Both the position numbers and the translations under genes were made by a program. A DNA stretch of 64,000 nucleotides. Source: Candidatus Latescibacterota bacterium. GTDB lineage: Bacteria > JAAXHH01. The stretch covers positions 1-64,000 of the forward strand of contig JAAXHH010000014.1 in assembly GCA_012270975.1 (NCBI GenBank). The letters are read 5' to 3'. The stretch's first letter is position 1, and each line of letters starts with the position of its first letter. This document shows, one piece after another, positions 18,628-28,551 of this stretch. The notes beneath the pieces were generated by a model. It was not told where the DNA came from, made no database searches, and saw only the letters and a list, made by a program, of their open reading frames with translations.

Positions 18628-20310
18628 ACGCTCCACGATGGCAGCGTGCCCGTATCGTTCGGCCCAGGCGAGCGGCGTGGTCCACGGTTCCCCTTCGGGC
18701 TGCGGATCGGCGCCGTGCTCGAGATAGAGTTCGACCAGCGCGTCCCGGCCCCAGCGGGCCGCCCAGGCCAGGGGCGTGGAATGAAGCAGTGTATCCCTGC
18801 CGTCGAGCGAGGCGCCGTATTCAAGGAGCAGGCGCGCGAACACGATCCGTTCGTCCTCTTTCAGATTCGGCTGACCCCAGACTTTCCCGGTAGCGGCGAT
18901 ATAATGCGGGAGTGATGTATCGCGCCGGCCCTTTACGTTCGGGTCCACCCCGTGATCGAGGAACATGCGGAGGATCTCCGGAAATACGGAACGATCGAAA
19001 TCCCGGTACTTGCGATGTGGACCGCAGGGCCAGATGCCGATGGGCTGGATGACGAGTCTGTACCAACGCGGATCGTCCAGTGCCCAGTCCAGTTTGCGCA
19101 GGCACACGCCGACCACGCTGGGATCGCCCCCGCAGGCGGCGCCCCACAGAATCTGCTCCACCAGGTCGGGCTGCAGGTTCAGCGCCATGACGGCCGCGGA
19201 GGTATCGCATTCCAGGGCCGCGCCGTCCGGCGTCATCGATCCTCCGTACCGGTACAGCAGCCGCTTCATGCGCTCGTCCCGGTTATTGTAGGCGCGGCTC
19301 ATGGGATTGCCGGAGGCGTACACGGCGGCGTTGGCGTCGGCGCCCCGTTCGAGCAGCAGCTGCGCGATGTCGTGCTGGCCGTCGCCGGCCGCGATCCACA
19401 GCGGTTCGCCCCAGTTGTAGGTCTCTTCCTCCAGGGACTGGATGCGGTAACGCTGGTTGGGATCCATGCCGAGATCGAGCAGCAGCTTCACCATCTCGTA
19501 CCGATTGTGGCGGACGGCGTCCCCCAGCAAGTGGGTTTCGGTATCAACATCCGGTTCGAACAGACCGGGGTGGCTCGCCGCGACCTGTCGCACGGCTTCC
19601 TCGTCTCCCAGCATCACGTTCGTACGCAGGCTCCTGGGGGCACCCGCGCTCATGAGGATGCCGGCGGCCATGAAACAGCCTTCCGACCGCCGCCGGTCCG
19701 TTGCGGCCGTTTGATCTACGGCCAGTTCGAGGGGGGTCCGGCCTTCTAGGTTGGTCTTGCCCGTGTCGGCCTTGACCAGCAGCAACGCCTGAACGAGTCC
19801 GGGATGACCGTGGCTGGCCGCGTGGTGCAGAACCGTATTCCCGTCTTCGTCGCAGGCCTCCGCGAGTTCGGGCGCGGCGTGAATCTCCCGCATCGCGCCG
19901 GCCACGTCGCCATCCGCGACTTTCTCGGCGAGGAGCACCACTTCCGGTGCAACGGTCAGGTTCGGGCAGAGATTCGCTTCCCGCCGCCGCTCCATTTCCT
20001 CGTTGATCGTCTCTATGACGTCATCAAAACCTCGGTCGCGGGCCATGACCAGGGGCGTGGAGGCATCCCGGTGAGGATAGACGCCCTGGTGCGGGTCGGC
20101 CCCCGCGGCCATAAGCGCGGTTACCGCGTCGATCCGGCGGTTCATCACCGCGTGGTGCAAGGCGCGGTGCTCGTCGTAGGACGCCGTGTCCACACCCACC
20201 AGGTGGGGCGCTACGGCCAGAATGGAATGGATGCGCTTCAAGTCTCCATCGGCCGACGCCTCGCAAAGCTCGGCCACGGTGAAGGCGCCGGAGGTCTTCT
20301 CGTTCGTCAT
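18601..20310 (-). CDS. ankyrin repeat protein
   Basis: LLLERGADANAAVYASGNPMSRAYNNRDERM; GNTVLHHAASHGHPGLVQALL; LEHGADPQPEGEPWTTPLAWAERYGHAAIVE. Confidence 0.93.
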   Translation of the reverse strand: MTNEKTSGAFTVAELCEASADGDLKRIHSILAVAPHLVGVDTASYDEHRALHHAVMNRRIDAVTALMAAGADPHQGVYPHRDASTPLVMARDRGFDDVIETINEEMERRREANLCPNLTVAPEVVLLAEKVADGDVAGAMREIHAAPELAEACDEDGNTVLHHAASHGHPGLVQALLLVKADTGKTNLEGRTPLELAVDQTAATDRRRSEGCFMAAGILMSAGAPRSLRTNVMLGDEEAVRQVAASHPGLFEPDVDTETHLLGDAVRHNRYEMVKLLLDLGMDPNQRYRIQSLEEETYNWGEPLWIAAGDGQHDIAQLLLERGADANAAVYASGNPMSRAYNNRDERMKRLLYRYGGSMTPDGAALECDTSAAVMALNLQPDLVEQILWGAACGGDPSVVGVCLRKLDWALDDPRWYRLVIQPIGIWPCGPHRKYRDFDRSVFPEILRMFLDHGVDPNVKGRRDTSLPHYIAATGKVWGQPNLKEDERIVFARLLLEYGASLDGRDTLLHSTPLAWAARWGRDALVELYLEHGADPQPEGEPWTTPLAWAERYGHAAIVERLREAGAVS

Positions 20311-20813
20311 GTCTGCTTCTCCTCGGTGTCGTCGTTGTCCGCGATCAGGTGACCGTATCGATCCGCATAGACCTCCATGAGATCGTCATACCGGTCCTCC
20401 ACGGTGGTTCCGGCCAGATACGGTCCCAGGTGGTCGATGAAGGCGTGCCAGCCGGCGGCAAATCCCATCAGGATTTCCGGTGTGACGTGGGAATTCGTGA
20501 AGTGCAGACGCGTGCCGCCCTCGCAGGGTTCGAGCACCCACCGGACCACGGAAAGCCCCCAGGTGTAGGCAAATACCCGTTCCGGAACCCATTCGCAGAC
20601 CGTGCCTTCCAGGTTGCCTTCCGACTTGAAGTCCACGAAGAGCCTGCCGCCCAGGCGGCGGTCCAACGTGGCTTCGTACTTCATCCAGGCCGAGATCCCC
20701 TCCGCCGTCGTAACGGCCGCCCAGACACGGTCGACCGGGAAGGGGTACTCCCGTACGATGTCGATACAGTATTCCGGCGTTATCCTGGCCAGAGGTTCTG
20801 CCATAGTGATCAC
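20307..20813 (-). CDS. SRPBCC (AHSA1-like) domain protein
   Basis: DIVREYPFPVDRVWAAVTTAEGISAWMKYEATLDRRLGGRLFVDF...GTRLHFTNSH; ATGA-type overlap with the ankyrin gene downstream. Confidence 0.9.
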   Translation of the reverse strand: MITMAEPLARITPEYCIDIVREYPFPVDRVWAAVTTAEGISAWMKYEATLDRRLGGRLFVDFKSEGNLEGTVCEWVPERVFAYTWGLSVVRWVLEPCEGGTRLHFTNSHVTPEILMGFAAGWHAFIDHLGPYLAGTTVEDRYDDLMEVYADRYGHLIADNDDTEEKQT

Positions 20814-20934
20814 TGCGCTATTAAATTAGTGTCAGTTAGAACGGTCGGCGTTACAAACACAGGAATCGAGGTTTGTATTGACAGTACAGCCCGGCGGCAC
20901 TAACCATGTTTTGTCGATATTATGGGAGCGGGCA

Positions 20935-21729
20935 ATGCGATTTGACAAGGAAAAACAGTGGATCGGCGCGGTATACGCCGAAGACCTCGAACTCATGGGC
21001 GAAATGCTGGCCGAGGAACCGTCTCTGGCCAACTTCAGCCACGAAGCTTTCGACGATCCATACCGTAAAGGCCGTTTCCCCGTTTTCACCCTGCCCTTCG
21101 CCATCTGCGGTCCCCCTCAACAGCAGATCGATTGGCGCCAGGTCGAGCGCACCATCAACTTCGACATGGTCAGACTGCTGGTCGAAGCCGGAGCCGACCC
21201 CAATATCGAAAACGTGCACGGCCGTCCGCTTTGTGTCTGCCGGGACGAGCGCATCGCGCAGTACCTGATCGATCACGGCGCCGATATCAACCAGTGGCAC
21301 GACAACGGAGGCGCACCGGTCTACTTCTCGGTCTGGCAAATCGATCCCGGACGGTTGCGGATGCAGATCCGCCTGGGGGCGGATCCGACGCAGATCAATC
21401 CCCATAACGGCTCGTCCGCTTTTCATTCCGCCGCGGAAGTCAGACCCGGCGACGAACATCTTGCGGATCACCTCGAAACCATCCGCATTCTCCAGGAAGC
21501 CGACCTGGATCCCAATCACGCGGCGGGAACCGGGGTCCAGTCGGACTGGGGACCGATCTACCAGGGGGATGCGCCTCTGCACATGGCCGCCCAGTTGAAC
21601 CGGCCCGAGGTGATCGAGGCCCTGATCGCCGCCGGTTGCGATCCGGCCGGGACCAACGCGGTAGATGAGACGCCGCGCGACGTGGCATCGAGAGTAGGCC
21701 GCGGCCAGGAGATTCTCCAGATTCTCTGA
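20935..21729 (+). CDS. ankyrin repeat protein
   Basis: MVRLLVEAGADPNIENVHGRPLCVCRDERIAQYLIDHGADINQW; start at MRFDKEKQW inside ORF 20878..21729. Confidence 0.9.
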   Translation: MRFDKEKQWIGAVYAEDLELMGEMLAEEPSLANFSHEAFDDPYRKGRFPVFTLPFAICGPPQQQIDWRQVERTINFDMVRLLVEAGADPNIENVHGRPLCVCRDERIAQYLIDHGADINQWHDNGGAPVYFSVWQIDPGRLRMQIRLGADPTQINPHNGSSAFHSAAEVRPGDEHLADHLETIRILQEADLDPNHAAGTGVQSDWGPIYQGDAPLHMAAQLNRPEVIEALIAAGCDPAGTNAVDETPRDVASRVGRGQEILQIL

Positions 21730-21890
21730 GTCTACCGGGTGATTCCGCCCGCGCCAACGCGCCGAGAACTTGCGTGCGCATGCGTCAAGAACGTACGCAT
21801 GAACGCGGCCGGTTGATCCGCTCGCATGAACGCGGCGCTGACTACTGCGTCCCGGCTCGAAACCGGCCCTCTAGTCTGAGGAGACCGATC

Positions 21891-22274
21891 ATGCAACTCG
21901 AGAAACTGCACCAGGTAGCCGTTTATTCCCGCGACCTGGATGAAACGAAAACCTTTTATGAGGAAACCCTCGGTGCTAAGCTACTGGCGTATTTCGAAGG
22001 TCCGCCGGGTCTGTTGTTTTTCGATTTTCACGGCACGCGCATCCTATTTGAAAAAGCGGCGCACACGGCTACGCTTTATTTCCGGGTGGAAGACCTGAAC
22101 GCCTCGTACGAAGAGCTGAAAGCAAAGGGGGTCGCGTTCGTGGGTAAGCCCCACCCCATATTCAGGGATGAACAGGGGATCTTCGGCACGGCGGGACATG
22201 TCGAATCGATGGCGTTCTTCAAGGACCCATCCGGCAATACCCTCGCCCTGGCCGCACAGCAGCCCCCGGAATGA
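21891..22274 (+). CDS. VOC family protein
   Basis: MQLEKLHQVAVYSRDLDETKTFYEETLGAKLLAYFEGPPGLLFFDFHGTRILFE... Confidence 0.92.
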   Translation: MQLEKLHQVAVYSRDLDETKTFYEETLGAKLLAYFEGPPGLLFFDFHGTRILFEKAAHTATLYFRVEDLNASYEELKAKGVAFVGKPHPIFRDEQGIFGTAGHVESMAFFKDPSGNTLALAAQQPPE

Positions 22275-22338
22275 GCCCTTACGTGCCAGGTATGGACCGA
22301 CCCGCTTCTTTCCGGCCGTCGGGACATGGTCCGCAGAA

Positions 22339-23088
22339 ATGACTTACGACTTTACCGGTAAAGTCGCGCTCGTTACCGGCGCATGCAACGGAATCGGGCG
22401 ATTCACCACGGTCGCGTTGCTGGAAGCGGGCGCCGCTGTGGTTGCCGTGGACATAAGCCCCTGCCCGCGAAGTCTGCAGCTATTCAGGACACGAAGCGAG
22501 CGCGTTCGGTTCATACAGGCCGACGTATCTGAAAACGACCAGGTGCGAAACATGGTCAGGCAAGCCAGAAGGCGTTTCGATCGGCTTGACATCGCCGTAA
22601 ACAACGCCGGTTTGTTCAGGTATCAGTCCCTGACGCACAAATGGCGGGAAGATCAATGGGACCGCATGATGAACGTGAACCTGAAGGGCGTGTGGCTATG
22701 CATGAAACACGAATTGCCCGTCATGCTCGCGCAGGGCGAAGGCGCGATCGTGAACGTATCTTCGGTGGCGGGCCTGGTCGGATGCGAAGGGATGTCCGGA
22801 TACTCCGCCAGCAAGCACGGTGTGATCGGCCTGACAAAGTCGGCGGCGCTGGAGTACGCGGAAAAGGGCATTCGAATCAACGCCGTGTGTCCGGGAAGCC
22901 TGACGCGCCCGTCGTTGCGGTATCCACGCGTGTTTACGACGAAGAAAAAGGACGACAGCCGCCACCCCATGGGGAGGTTCTGCACGGGCGAGGAAGTGGC
23001 TGAAGCCATCCTCTGGCTGTGTTCAGACGCATCCTCGTTCACGACGGGACACGCGCTGGCCGTCGACGGAGGCTGGTCCGCCCGGTGA
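22339..23088 (+). CDS. SDR family oxidoreductase
   Basis: GKVALVTGACNGIGRFT; NNAG; YSASKHGVIGLTKSAALEYAEKGIRINAVCPG. Confidence 0.95.
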   Translation: MTYDFTGKVALVTGACNGIGRFTTVALLEAGAAVVAVDISPCPRSLQLFRTRSERVRFIQADVSENDQVRNMVRQARRRFDRLDIAVNNAGLFRYQSLTHKWREDQWDRMMNVNLKGVWLCMKHELPVMLAQGEGAIVNVSSVAGLVGCEGMSGYSASKHGVIGLTKSAALEYAEKGIRINAVCPGSLTRPSLRYPRVFTTKKKDDSRHPMGRFCTGEEVAEAILWLCSDASSFTTGHALAVDGGWSAR

Positions 23089-23163
23089 TTGGCGTCACAC
23101 TCCTGGCCAGTGCAATCTTCGGGTAATCCCATTTCCGATATCCAAGACCGGAGCATCATCTAC

Positions 23164-24021
23164 ATGTCACTTTTGACGTTCAAATTACTTTCCGCAGCCG
23201 CAATTCTCGCCATCGCGGTGATCGGCGGACTGATCCCCCTCTACGCCGCGAAACATGAAAACAGCAAACGGTTTTTCTCGCTGGGAAACGCTTTCGCAGG
23301 CGGTTTGTTTCTGGGCGTCGGGTTTATACATCTGCTGCCGGAGGGTATCGAAAAGCTTGAGGGAGTTACGGACTACCCATTGGCTGCGTTGCTGGCCGCG
23401 TTCGGCCTCGTGGGGCTGCTATTGATCGATCGCGTCATTTACGGGGAACACCACGTCGCCGGACATTCCGAGGAAGATGAACAACATTGCATATATCCGT
23501 ACGTGCTGCTTGTTCTTTTGTCCGTTCATTCCGTCATCGCAGGGATTTCACTCGGCATCGAATCCCATTTGTCGGGCCTGGCTATCATATTGCTTGGAAT
23601 ACTCTGTCACAAGGGATCGGCCGCCTTCGCCCTGATGATCAGTGTGCTCCGGGCCGGTATCGAGAAGCGGCGTCATAAGCCCATTCTGGCGGTTTTTGTT
23701 TCGATGACGCCGCTGGGCATACTGGCAGGGATGGCGGCCGCCATGGCCTTGCACGACAGTGAGAGCGTCACTACCTGGATCGAGGGAAGTTTCAACGCCA
23801 TCGCGGCGGGAACGTTCATCTACGTGGCGATTATCGACATCATCGATGCAGAACTTTCGAGGCGCAACGTGCGCGTGGCGAAATTCGTCATGAGCGTACT
23901 GACCGGCGACGATGATCAACCTATGCCGACCCGGGACCACGACCGCGTAATCAAATTCGTCCTGGTCATCCTCGGAATCGGGCTGATGGCGCTGCTGGTG
24001 GAATGGGCGCACGCCCACTGA
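23164..24021 (+). CDS. ZIP family metal transporter
   Basis: multi-TM; FAGGLFLGVGFIHLLPEGIE, LSVHSVIAGISLGIE, HKGSAAFAL motifs. Confidence 0.92.
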   Translation: MSLLTFKLLSAAAILAIAVIGGLIPLYAAKHENSKRFFSLGNAFAGGLFLGVGFIHLLPEGIEKLEGVTDYPLAALLAAFGLVGLLLIDRVIYGEHHVAGHSEEDEQHCIYPYVLLVLLSVHSVIAGISLGIESHLSGLAIILLGILCHKGSAAFALMISVLRAGIEKRRHKPILAVFVSMTPLGILAGMAAAMALHDSESVTTWIEGSFNAIAAGTFIYVAIIDIIDAELSRRNVRVAKFVMSVLTGDDDQPMPTRDHDRVIKFVLVILGIGLMALLVEWAHAH

Positions 24022-24105
24022 CCGGCGGGAACCTTACCCTCCTGAAACAGATTTTTGATGGTCTCCACATCCGACGCGGGCAGGCGGCGAGCACCGCCTG
24101 CCCGG

Positions 24106-25155
24106 TCAGTCGATATACACCTTCTCGCCCGTCCGTGCGCTCTCGTACATGGCGTCGAGCAGTTGCATGAACCGGTAGGCGTCGTCTGCGTTTACATCGG
24201 GAGCGACACGTCCCGCTATGGCCCGGGCGAAGTGCTCGACTTCATGATAGAAGGGCAGTCCTTCTTCCGGCGGTTCCGAATGAGGCACGTCGGATTCGTC
24301 CTCGATTTGCCGCGCGGTAAAAACGCCCTCCTCCGTCTGCCACAGTTGTCCGTGGGAGTAGGCGCCCTCGCTCCCGTACACCTCCACCACGGTGGGCGTA
24401 TCGCAGTGCACCCAGCGGGAGCAGTCTATCTGGATCGTCTTGCCTCCATCGAACCCGGCAAGCCCCGAGAAATAGTCTTCGGCTGGTCCTTCCGGTCCAT
24501 CATAGATTGCCTCTACAACGTGCTTGGCGGCAAACGCCCACCTGGGGTCCGGGCAGCCCATCCACCACCAGGCCAGATCCAGTTCGTGCGAGGCGTGCTG
24601 GCCCAAAGCTCCGCCCTTCTGGCCGTACACGTGGGTCCAACCCTCGGGACTGTCCAATGGCGCCCTGTGGTTGTACTTCAGAAAGATGCGGGCATGGTAC
24701 GGCTCGCCGATGCGGCCGCGGCTTAACGCGGTGCGCGTCCTGCGGTTCCCCGGATCGTGACGCATGAAGTAGCAGAACTGCAGCATTACCCCGGCGCGCT
24801 CGGCCGCTTCTTTGAAGGTCAGGATATGGTCGGCCTGCGTGGCGTGCGGTTTCTGTACCAGAACGTGCTTGCCCGCGGCGATCGCGTCGAGGACCATGGA
24901 ATAGCGGGCGGGCGGGTTCACGGCCAGAAGCACGGCCTCCACCCCTTTATCGGCCAGCAGGTCCTGGTAAGGACCGTACAGACGGGGAATTCCTTCCTCC
25001 CGGCCAACCCGGTTTCGTCGCTCCTCGATCAGGTCGCCGATCGCGACGACATCGAGCAGTGCGCTGGCGCAGGCCGATCGTATGGCGGCATGGCCCGCAC
25101 CGCCGCAGCCCACGACCCCGAACCCAATCGCTTTATCCTTTTGCATCAACTCCAC
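24106..25155 (-). CDS. Gfo/Idh/MocA family oxidoreductase
   Basis: IGFGVVGCGGAGHAAIRSA; GKHVLVQKPHA; HASHELDLAWWWMG. Confidence 0.95.
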   Translation of the reverse strand: MELMQKDKAIGFGVVGCGGAGHAAIRSACASALLDVVAIGDLIEERRNRVGREEGIPRLYGPYQDLLADKGVEAVLLAVNPPARYSMVLDAIAAGKHVLVQKPHATQADHILTFKEAAERAGVMLQFCYFMRHDPGNRRTRTALSRGRIGEPYHARIFLKYNHRAPLDSPEGWTHVYGQKGGALGQHASHELDLAWWWMGCPDPRWAFAAKHVVEAIYDGPEGPAEDYFSGLAGFDGGKTIQIDCSRWVHCDTPTVVEVYGSEGAYSHGQLWQTEEGVFTARQIEDESDVPHSEPPEEGLPFYHEVEHFARAIAGRVAPDVNADDAYRFMQLLDAMYESARTGEKVYID

Positions 25156-25249
25156 CTGTCTTTTTGCGCCCCGTCAGATCCGGGGATCGTTTCATCGGAT
25201 CGGCCGAACTACAGGAACGAGAAACGGATCATGCAGACGTCAGTGGCAA

Positions 25250-25888
25250 TCAGGGCGACAACCGCTCGATAACCCATTTGTCGCCGCCGTCGCGACTGTA
25301 GCGAATACGGTCGTGCAGGCGGAGTTCCCGGCCCTGCCAGAATTCGAACTCATCGGGCGAAACTCGGAAACCGCCCCAGTTGTCTGGATACGGGACGTCT
25401 CCGGTGGGGAATTCCGTCTTAAGCGCTTCGTATCGTTCTTCGAGGATCTTGCGGTCCGGTATGACCTCGCTCTGGCTGGAGCTCAGGGCCGCCAGACGGC
25501 TCTCCAGGGGCCTGGAATGGAAATACCGGGCGGACTCCTCATTGGACACCTTCTGAACCGAACCGGTAATCCGGACCTGCCGCCCGAGTTCGCGCCAGTA
25601 GAACACCAGGGCCGCCCGGGGGTTCTCCAGCAGGTCCCGGCTCTTCGCACTCCGGTAATCCGTATAGAAAACGAATCCCCGCTCGTCGACGCCCCGCAAC
25701 ACGACCATTCTGGCCGAAGGCACGCCGGCCCGCGAAGCCGTCGCCACCGTCATTACGTCAGCGAGTTCGATGCCGGCGTCGACCGCGTTCCCGAACCAGG
25801 TGTCGAACTGCCTGAAGGGGTTGTCGTCCAGGTCGCGTTCGCTCAGACTCCCGAACACGTACTCCCTGCGGAGTGCTTCCAAGTCCAT
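25250..25888 (-). CDS. pdxH: pyridoxamine 5'-phosphate oxidase
   Basis: MVLRGVDERGFVFYTDYRSAKSRDLLENPRAALVFYW; C-terminal W..FRVSPDEFEFWQGRELRLHDRIRYSR. Confidence 0.96.
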   Translation of the reverse strand: MDLEALRREYVFGSLSERDLDDNPFRQFDTWFGNAVDAGIELADVMTVATASRAGVPSARMVVLRGVDERGFVFYTDYRSAKSRDLLENPRAALVFYWRELGRQVRITGSVQKVSNEESARYFHSRPLESRLAALSSSQSEVIPDRKILEERYEALKTEFPTGDVPYPDNWGGFRVSPDEFEFWQGRELRLHDRIRYSRDGGDKWVIERLSP

Positions 25889-26007
25889 CGGTGATCAGAC
25901 CAGTCCTTTCCAGCACCGGAACGGATGCCTCGACATGCCTGCGATTACCTGCCTTGGTGATCTGCGAGACTGACTTCAAGGCTCGAATCACACGCCCTGC
26001 ATTCGAT

Positions 26008-26412
26008 CTAGCGCCATACGGCGAGGATGGCGCCCATCACCACGCTGTAGAGCACGCGGTATCCCGACTGGATCAGCCACAGTTTCAGCCCGGTATCGCC
26101 GAATGCGGCGTCCGATGCCATCGCCGTCGCGATGAAGCCGATGCCCACAAGCAGGCCGATCGCGACGCCGCCGCCCAGGGTGGATATGTTCAGCGCGTTA
26201 ATGAGCATCGCAAGGACGATCGCCGTGATCAGCGCGGTAATGAAACTTATGACAAAGGGGACGGGTGACGGCTGGATCTGATCCGCAGTTTTTCCTATTG
26301 CGGACAGCCAGGCGTCGCCAAAAATCGGGCCGTACCAGACCGCGCCGAGCGCAAAACCGGCCAACGTCGCTACCAGTATGGCCAACCAGTTCAATCCGGA
26401 TATCTCAAGCAT
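26008..26412 (-). CDS. DUF1761-type membrane protein
   Basis: INxLAILVATLAGFALGAVWYGPIFGDAWLSAIGKT pattern and four TM segments. Confidence 0.85.
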   Translation of the reverse strand: MLEISGLNWLAILVATLAGFALGAVWYGPIFGDAWLSAIGKTADQIQPSPVPFVISFITALITAIVLAMLINALNISTLGGGVAIGLLVGIGFIATAMASDAAFGDTGLKLWLIQSGYRVLYSVVMGAILAVWR

Positions 26413-26437
26413 ATCTCCTCCACACTAAAAAGGGTCC

Positions 26438-27157
26438 TTACTCATCCACCGTGACTTCATCTCCAGTGTCTTCTTCAACTGTTTCTACTGCCGCGGTGTC
26501 CTCCACCGCGGTGTCCGAATCCACAGCAGTCTCTTCCATGTCGGATCCCTCCGCCACGGGCCTGACTTCATACCGCAGGATGGTAACGTAGTCGTCGGGG
26601 TTTCCCCTGAAGAACATGCCCGGCCCTTTCAGGTATTCTTCCTCGTGCGCGCCGACGAACGCATACCCGCTCTCGTTTATATAGTCTCTAAGTCCTTCCA
26701 GGACTGGGCGCTCCTCGTCGTATGGACCAATATAGAGCAGTTCCGCGACTTCACCGTATGCCCAGGTCGTGAGCGATATCGTCATACCGGGTACGGCGGT
26801 GTGTTCCGGGAGCGCAGTGACGGTATCCGGAACCGGAAGGCCGTAAATGCCGATCCACTCCTCCATCGGCATGTCCGGCGACACGGGCCATCGAGCCCTG
26901 GGCGCCGGAAGAGGCCAGGTCGGCACGCCATCGATGTTGTAGTAAAGACCGTACAACGTTTCGAAAACCTCTCCCGCTACGACGTTGGGATCGCCTTTCG
27001 CCTCGACCACGATCATCTTCTGAGGCGGCCGGGTCGAAATCGCCGGTTCTTTCAGATGCTCATACGCCGTCAGGTCCGGCCCCTGCATGGCGAAGTACGC
27101 GAGCAACACAGCCGCTGCCAGGATCAGGACCACTACACCTAGGATGATCTTCTTCAT
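26438..27157 (-). CDS. membrane-anchored GyrI-like (small-molecule binding) domain protein with acidic tail
   Basis: N-terminal TM helix; MIVVEAKGDPNVVAGEVFETLYGLYYNI...; YIGPYDEERPVLEGLRDYINESGYAFVGAHEEEYLKGP; tail DSDTAVEDTAAVETVEEDTGDE. Confidence 0.75.
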   Translation of the reverse strand: MKKIILGVVVLILAAAVLLAYFAMQGPDLTAYEHLKEPAISTRPPQKMIVVEAKGDPNVVAGEVFETLYGLYYNIDGVPTWPLPAPRARWPVSPDMPMEEWIGIYGLPVPDTVTALPEHTAVPGMTISLTTWAYGEVAELLYIGPYDEERPVLEGLRDYINESGYAFVGAHEEEYLKGPGMFFRGNPDDYVTILRYEVRPVAEGSDMEETAVDSDTAVEDTAAVETVEEDTGDEVTVDE

Positions 27158-27180
27158 GGGTACCTCGACGGATGGACCGC

Positions 27181-27260
27181 GGCCATGGCAGTTGCTCCGA
27201 GCCGCTGCGGTTGCACCTCGCCCATGGCAAATGCTCTGCGGCCGCTGCAGTGGAGCCGGT
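27181..27260. repeat. imperfect ~40-bp tandem duplication
   Basis: ggccatggcagttgctccga.gccgctgcggttgcacc / gcccatggcaaatgctctgcggccgctgcagtggagcc. Confidence 0.65.
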
Positions 27261-28436
27261 CTACGGTTTCAGCGATGTTGTCGTTGCGCCGTGACGAATG
27301 GCATGGCGGCCATACCGGTTTCGTATATCGTCGATCGCGCGCAGCAGCCGCCCCGATGTCTCCTCGGAGCTTTGGAACAGGTCGGTCTGAATCGGTTCGT
27401 CCGGCCGGACCAGGTTGCCGGCGGCCACACCCAGCAGCCGAATGCCCGTCCGCCCGTCCCAGACCCCGTCGAACAGATTCCGGGCCGCCTCGCCGATCAC
27501 GAAGTCGTTGTCCGTCGGCGCCACGGCCGTCTGCCGTGTCAATGTCTTGAAGTCGCCGAACCGGACCTTGATGCGGACTGTCCTGCCAAGCAGTCCGTCT
27601 CGTCTGAGCCGTCGGCCCACGCGGTCGCTCTGGTCAACAAGGAAGCGGTGACACGCTTCCCGCTCGACCAGATCCGTGCCGAAGGTATTCTCGTGACTCA
27701 CCGACTTCGCTGCATGGCCGGTGACCACGGGCCGGTCGTCCCGGCCCCTGGACAGGTTGAAGAAATGCAATCCTGCCGCGTTGCCGAGCAGACGCTGCAG
27801 GTCATCGGAAGATCGCTTCTGCACGTCGCCTATCGTCTTGAGGCCGAGCCGTGCCAGGCGCCCCTGCATGTCCCTGCCCGCTCCCCAGAGAAACGACACG
27901 GGCAGTGGCGCCAGGAATTTCGTCACGCTATCCCGGGGGACGATCACCAGTCCGTCCGGCTTATCCAGGTCGGAGGCCACCTTGGCCACGTACTTGCACG
28001 GCGCCATCCCGACGGAGATGGTCAGTTGTGTTTCCCTGAGTACGTCCGCTTTGATGGACCGGGCTATCGCCTCGCCGTCGCCGAACAGTCGCGCCGACCC
28101 GGTAACGTCCAGGAACGCTTCGTCCAGCGACAGGGGCTCGACAAGCGGCGTGTACCGGTGGAACACTTCCTGGACCTGACGGGAAACCTTGCCGTAGACG
28201 TCCGATCTGACCGGCAGAAAGATCCCCTGGGGGCACAGCTTTCTGGCGGTCGTTCCCGGCATCGCGGAATGTACGCCGAATCTGCGCGCCTCGTACGAAC
28301 AGGTGGACACCACCGAACGCGGGCCGTCGCCTCCCACTATGACGGGCTTGCCGCGTAACTCGGGACGGTCGCGTTGCTCGATGGCCGCGAAGAAGGCGTC
28401 CATGTCCGCGTGGAGGATAGTGCGGGTTTGGTTCAC
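27261..28436 (-). CDS. dinB: DNA polymerase IV (Y family)
   Basis: ILHADMDAFFAAIEQRDRPELRGKPVIVGG; YTPLVEPLSLDEAFLDVTGS. Confidence 0.97.
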   Translation of the reverse strand: MNQTRTILHADMDAFFAAIEQRDRPELRGKPVIVGGDGPRSVVSTCSYEARRFGVHSAMPGTTARKLCPQGIFLPVRSDVYGKVSRQVQEVFHRYTPLVEPLSLDEAFLDVTGSARLFGDGEAIARSIKADVLRETQLTISVGMAPCKYVAKVASDLDKPDGLVIVPRDSVTKFLAPLPVSFLWGAGRDMQGRLARLGLKTIGDVQKRSSDDLQRLLGNAAGLHFFNLSRGRDDRPVVTGHAAKSVSHENTFGTDLVEREACHRFLVDQSDRVGRRLRRDGLLGRTVRIKVRFGDFKTLTRQTAVAPTDNDFVIGEAARNLFDGVWDGRTGIRLLGVAAGNLVRPDEPIQTDLFQSSEETSGRLLRAIDDIRNRYGRHAIRHGATTTSLKP

Positions 28437-28551
28437 GATGGGCCGGATTGGACTACATTCGACAATAAAATGGCGTTGCCGGATTGGTAGTCCTGATTAT
28501 ACTGTCTGACCGGGATTCTTACAAGCGCTTTGTGGTAATGCGGGAGGGAAA

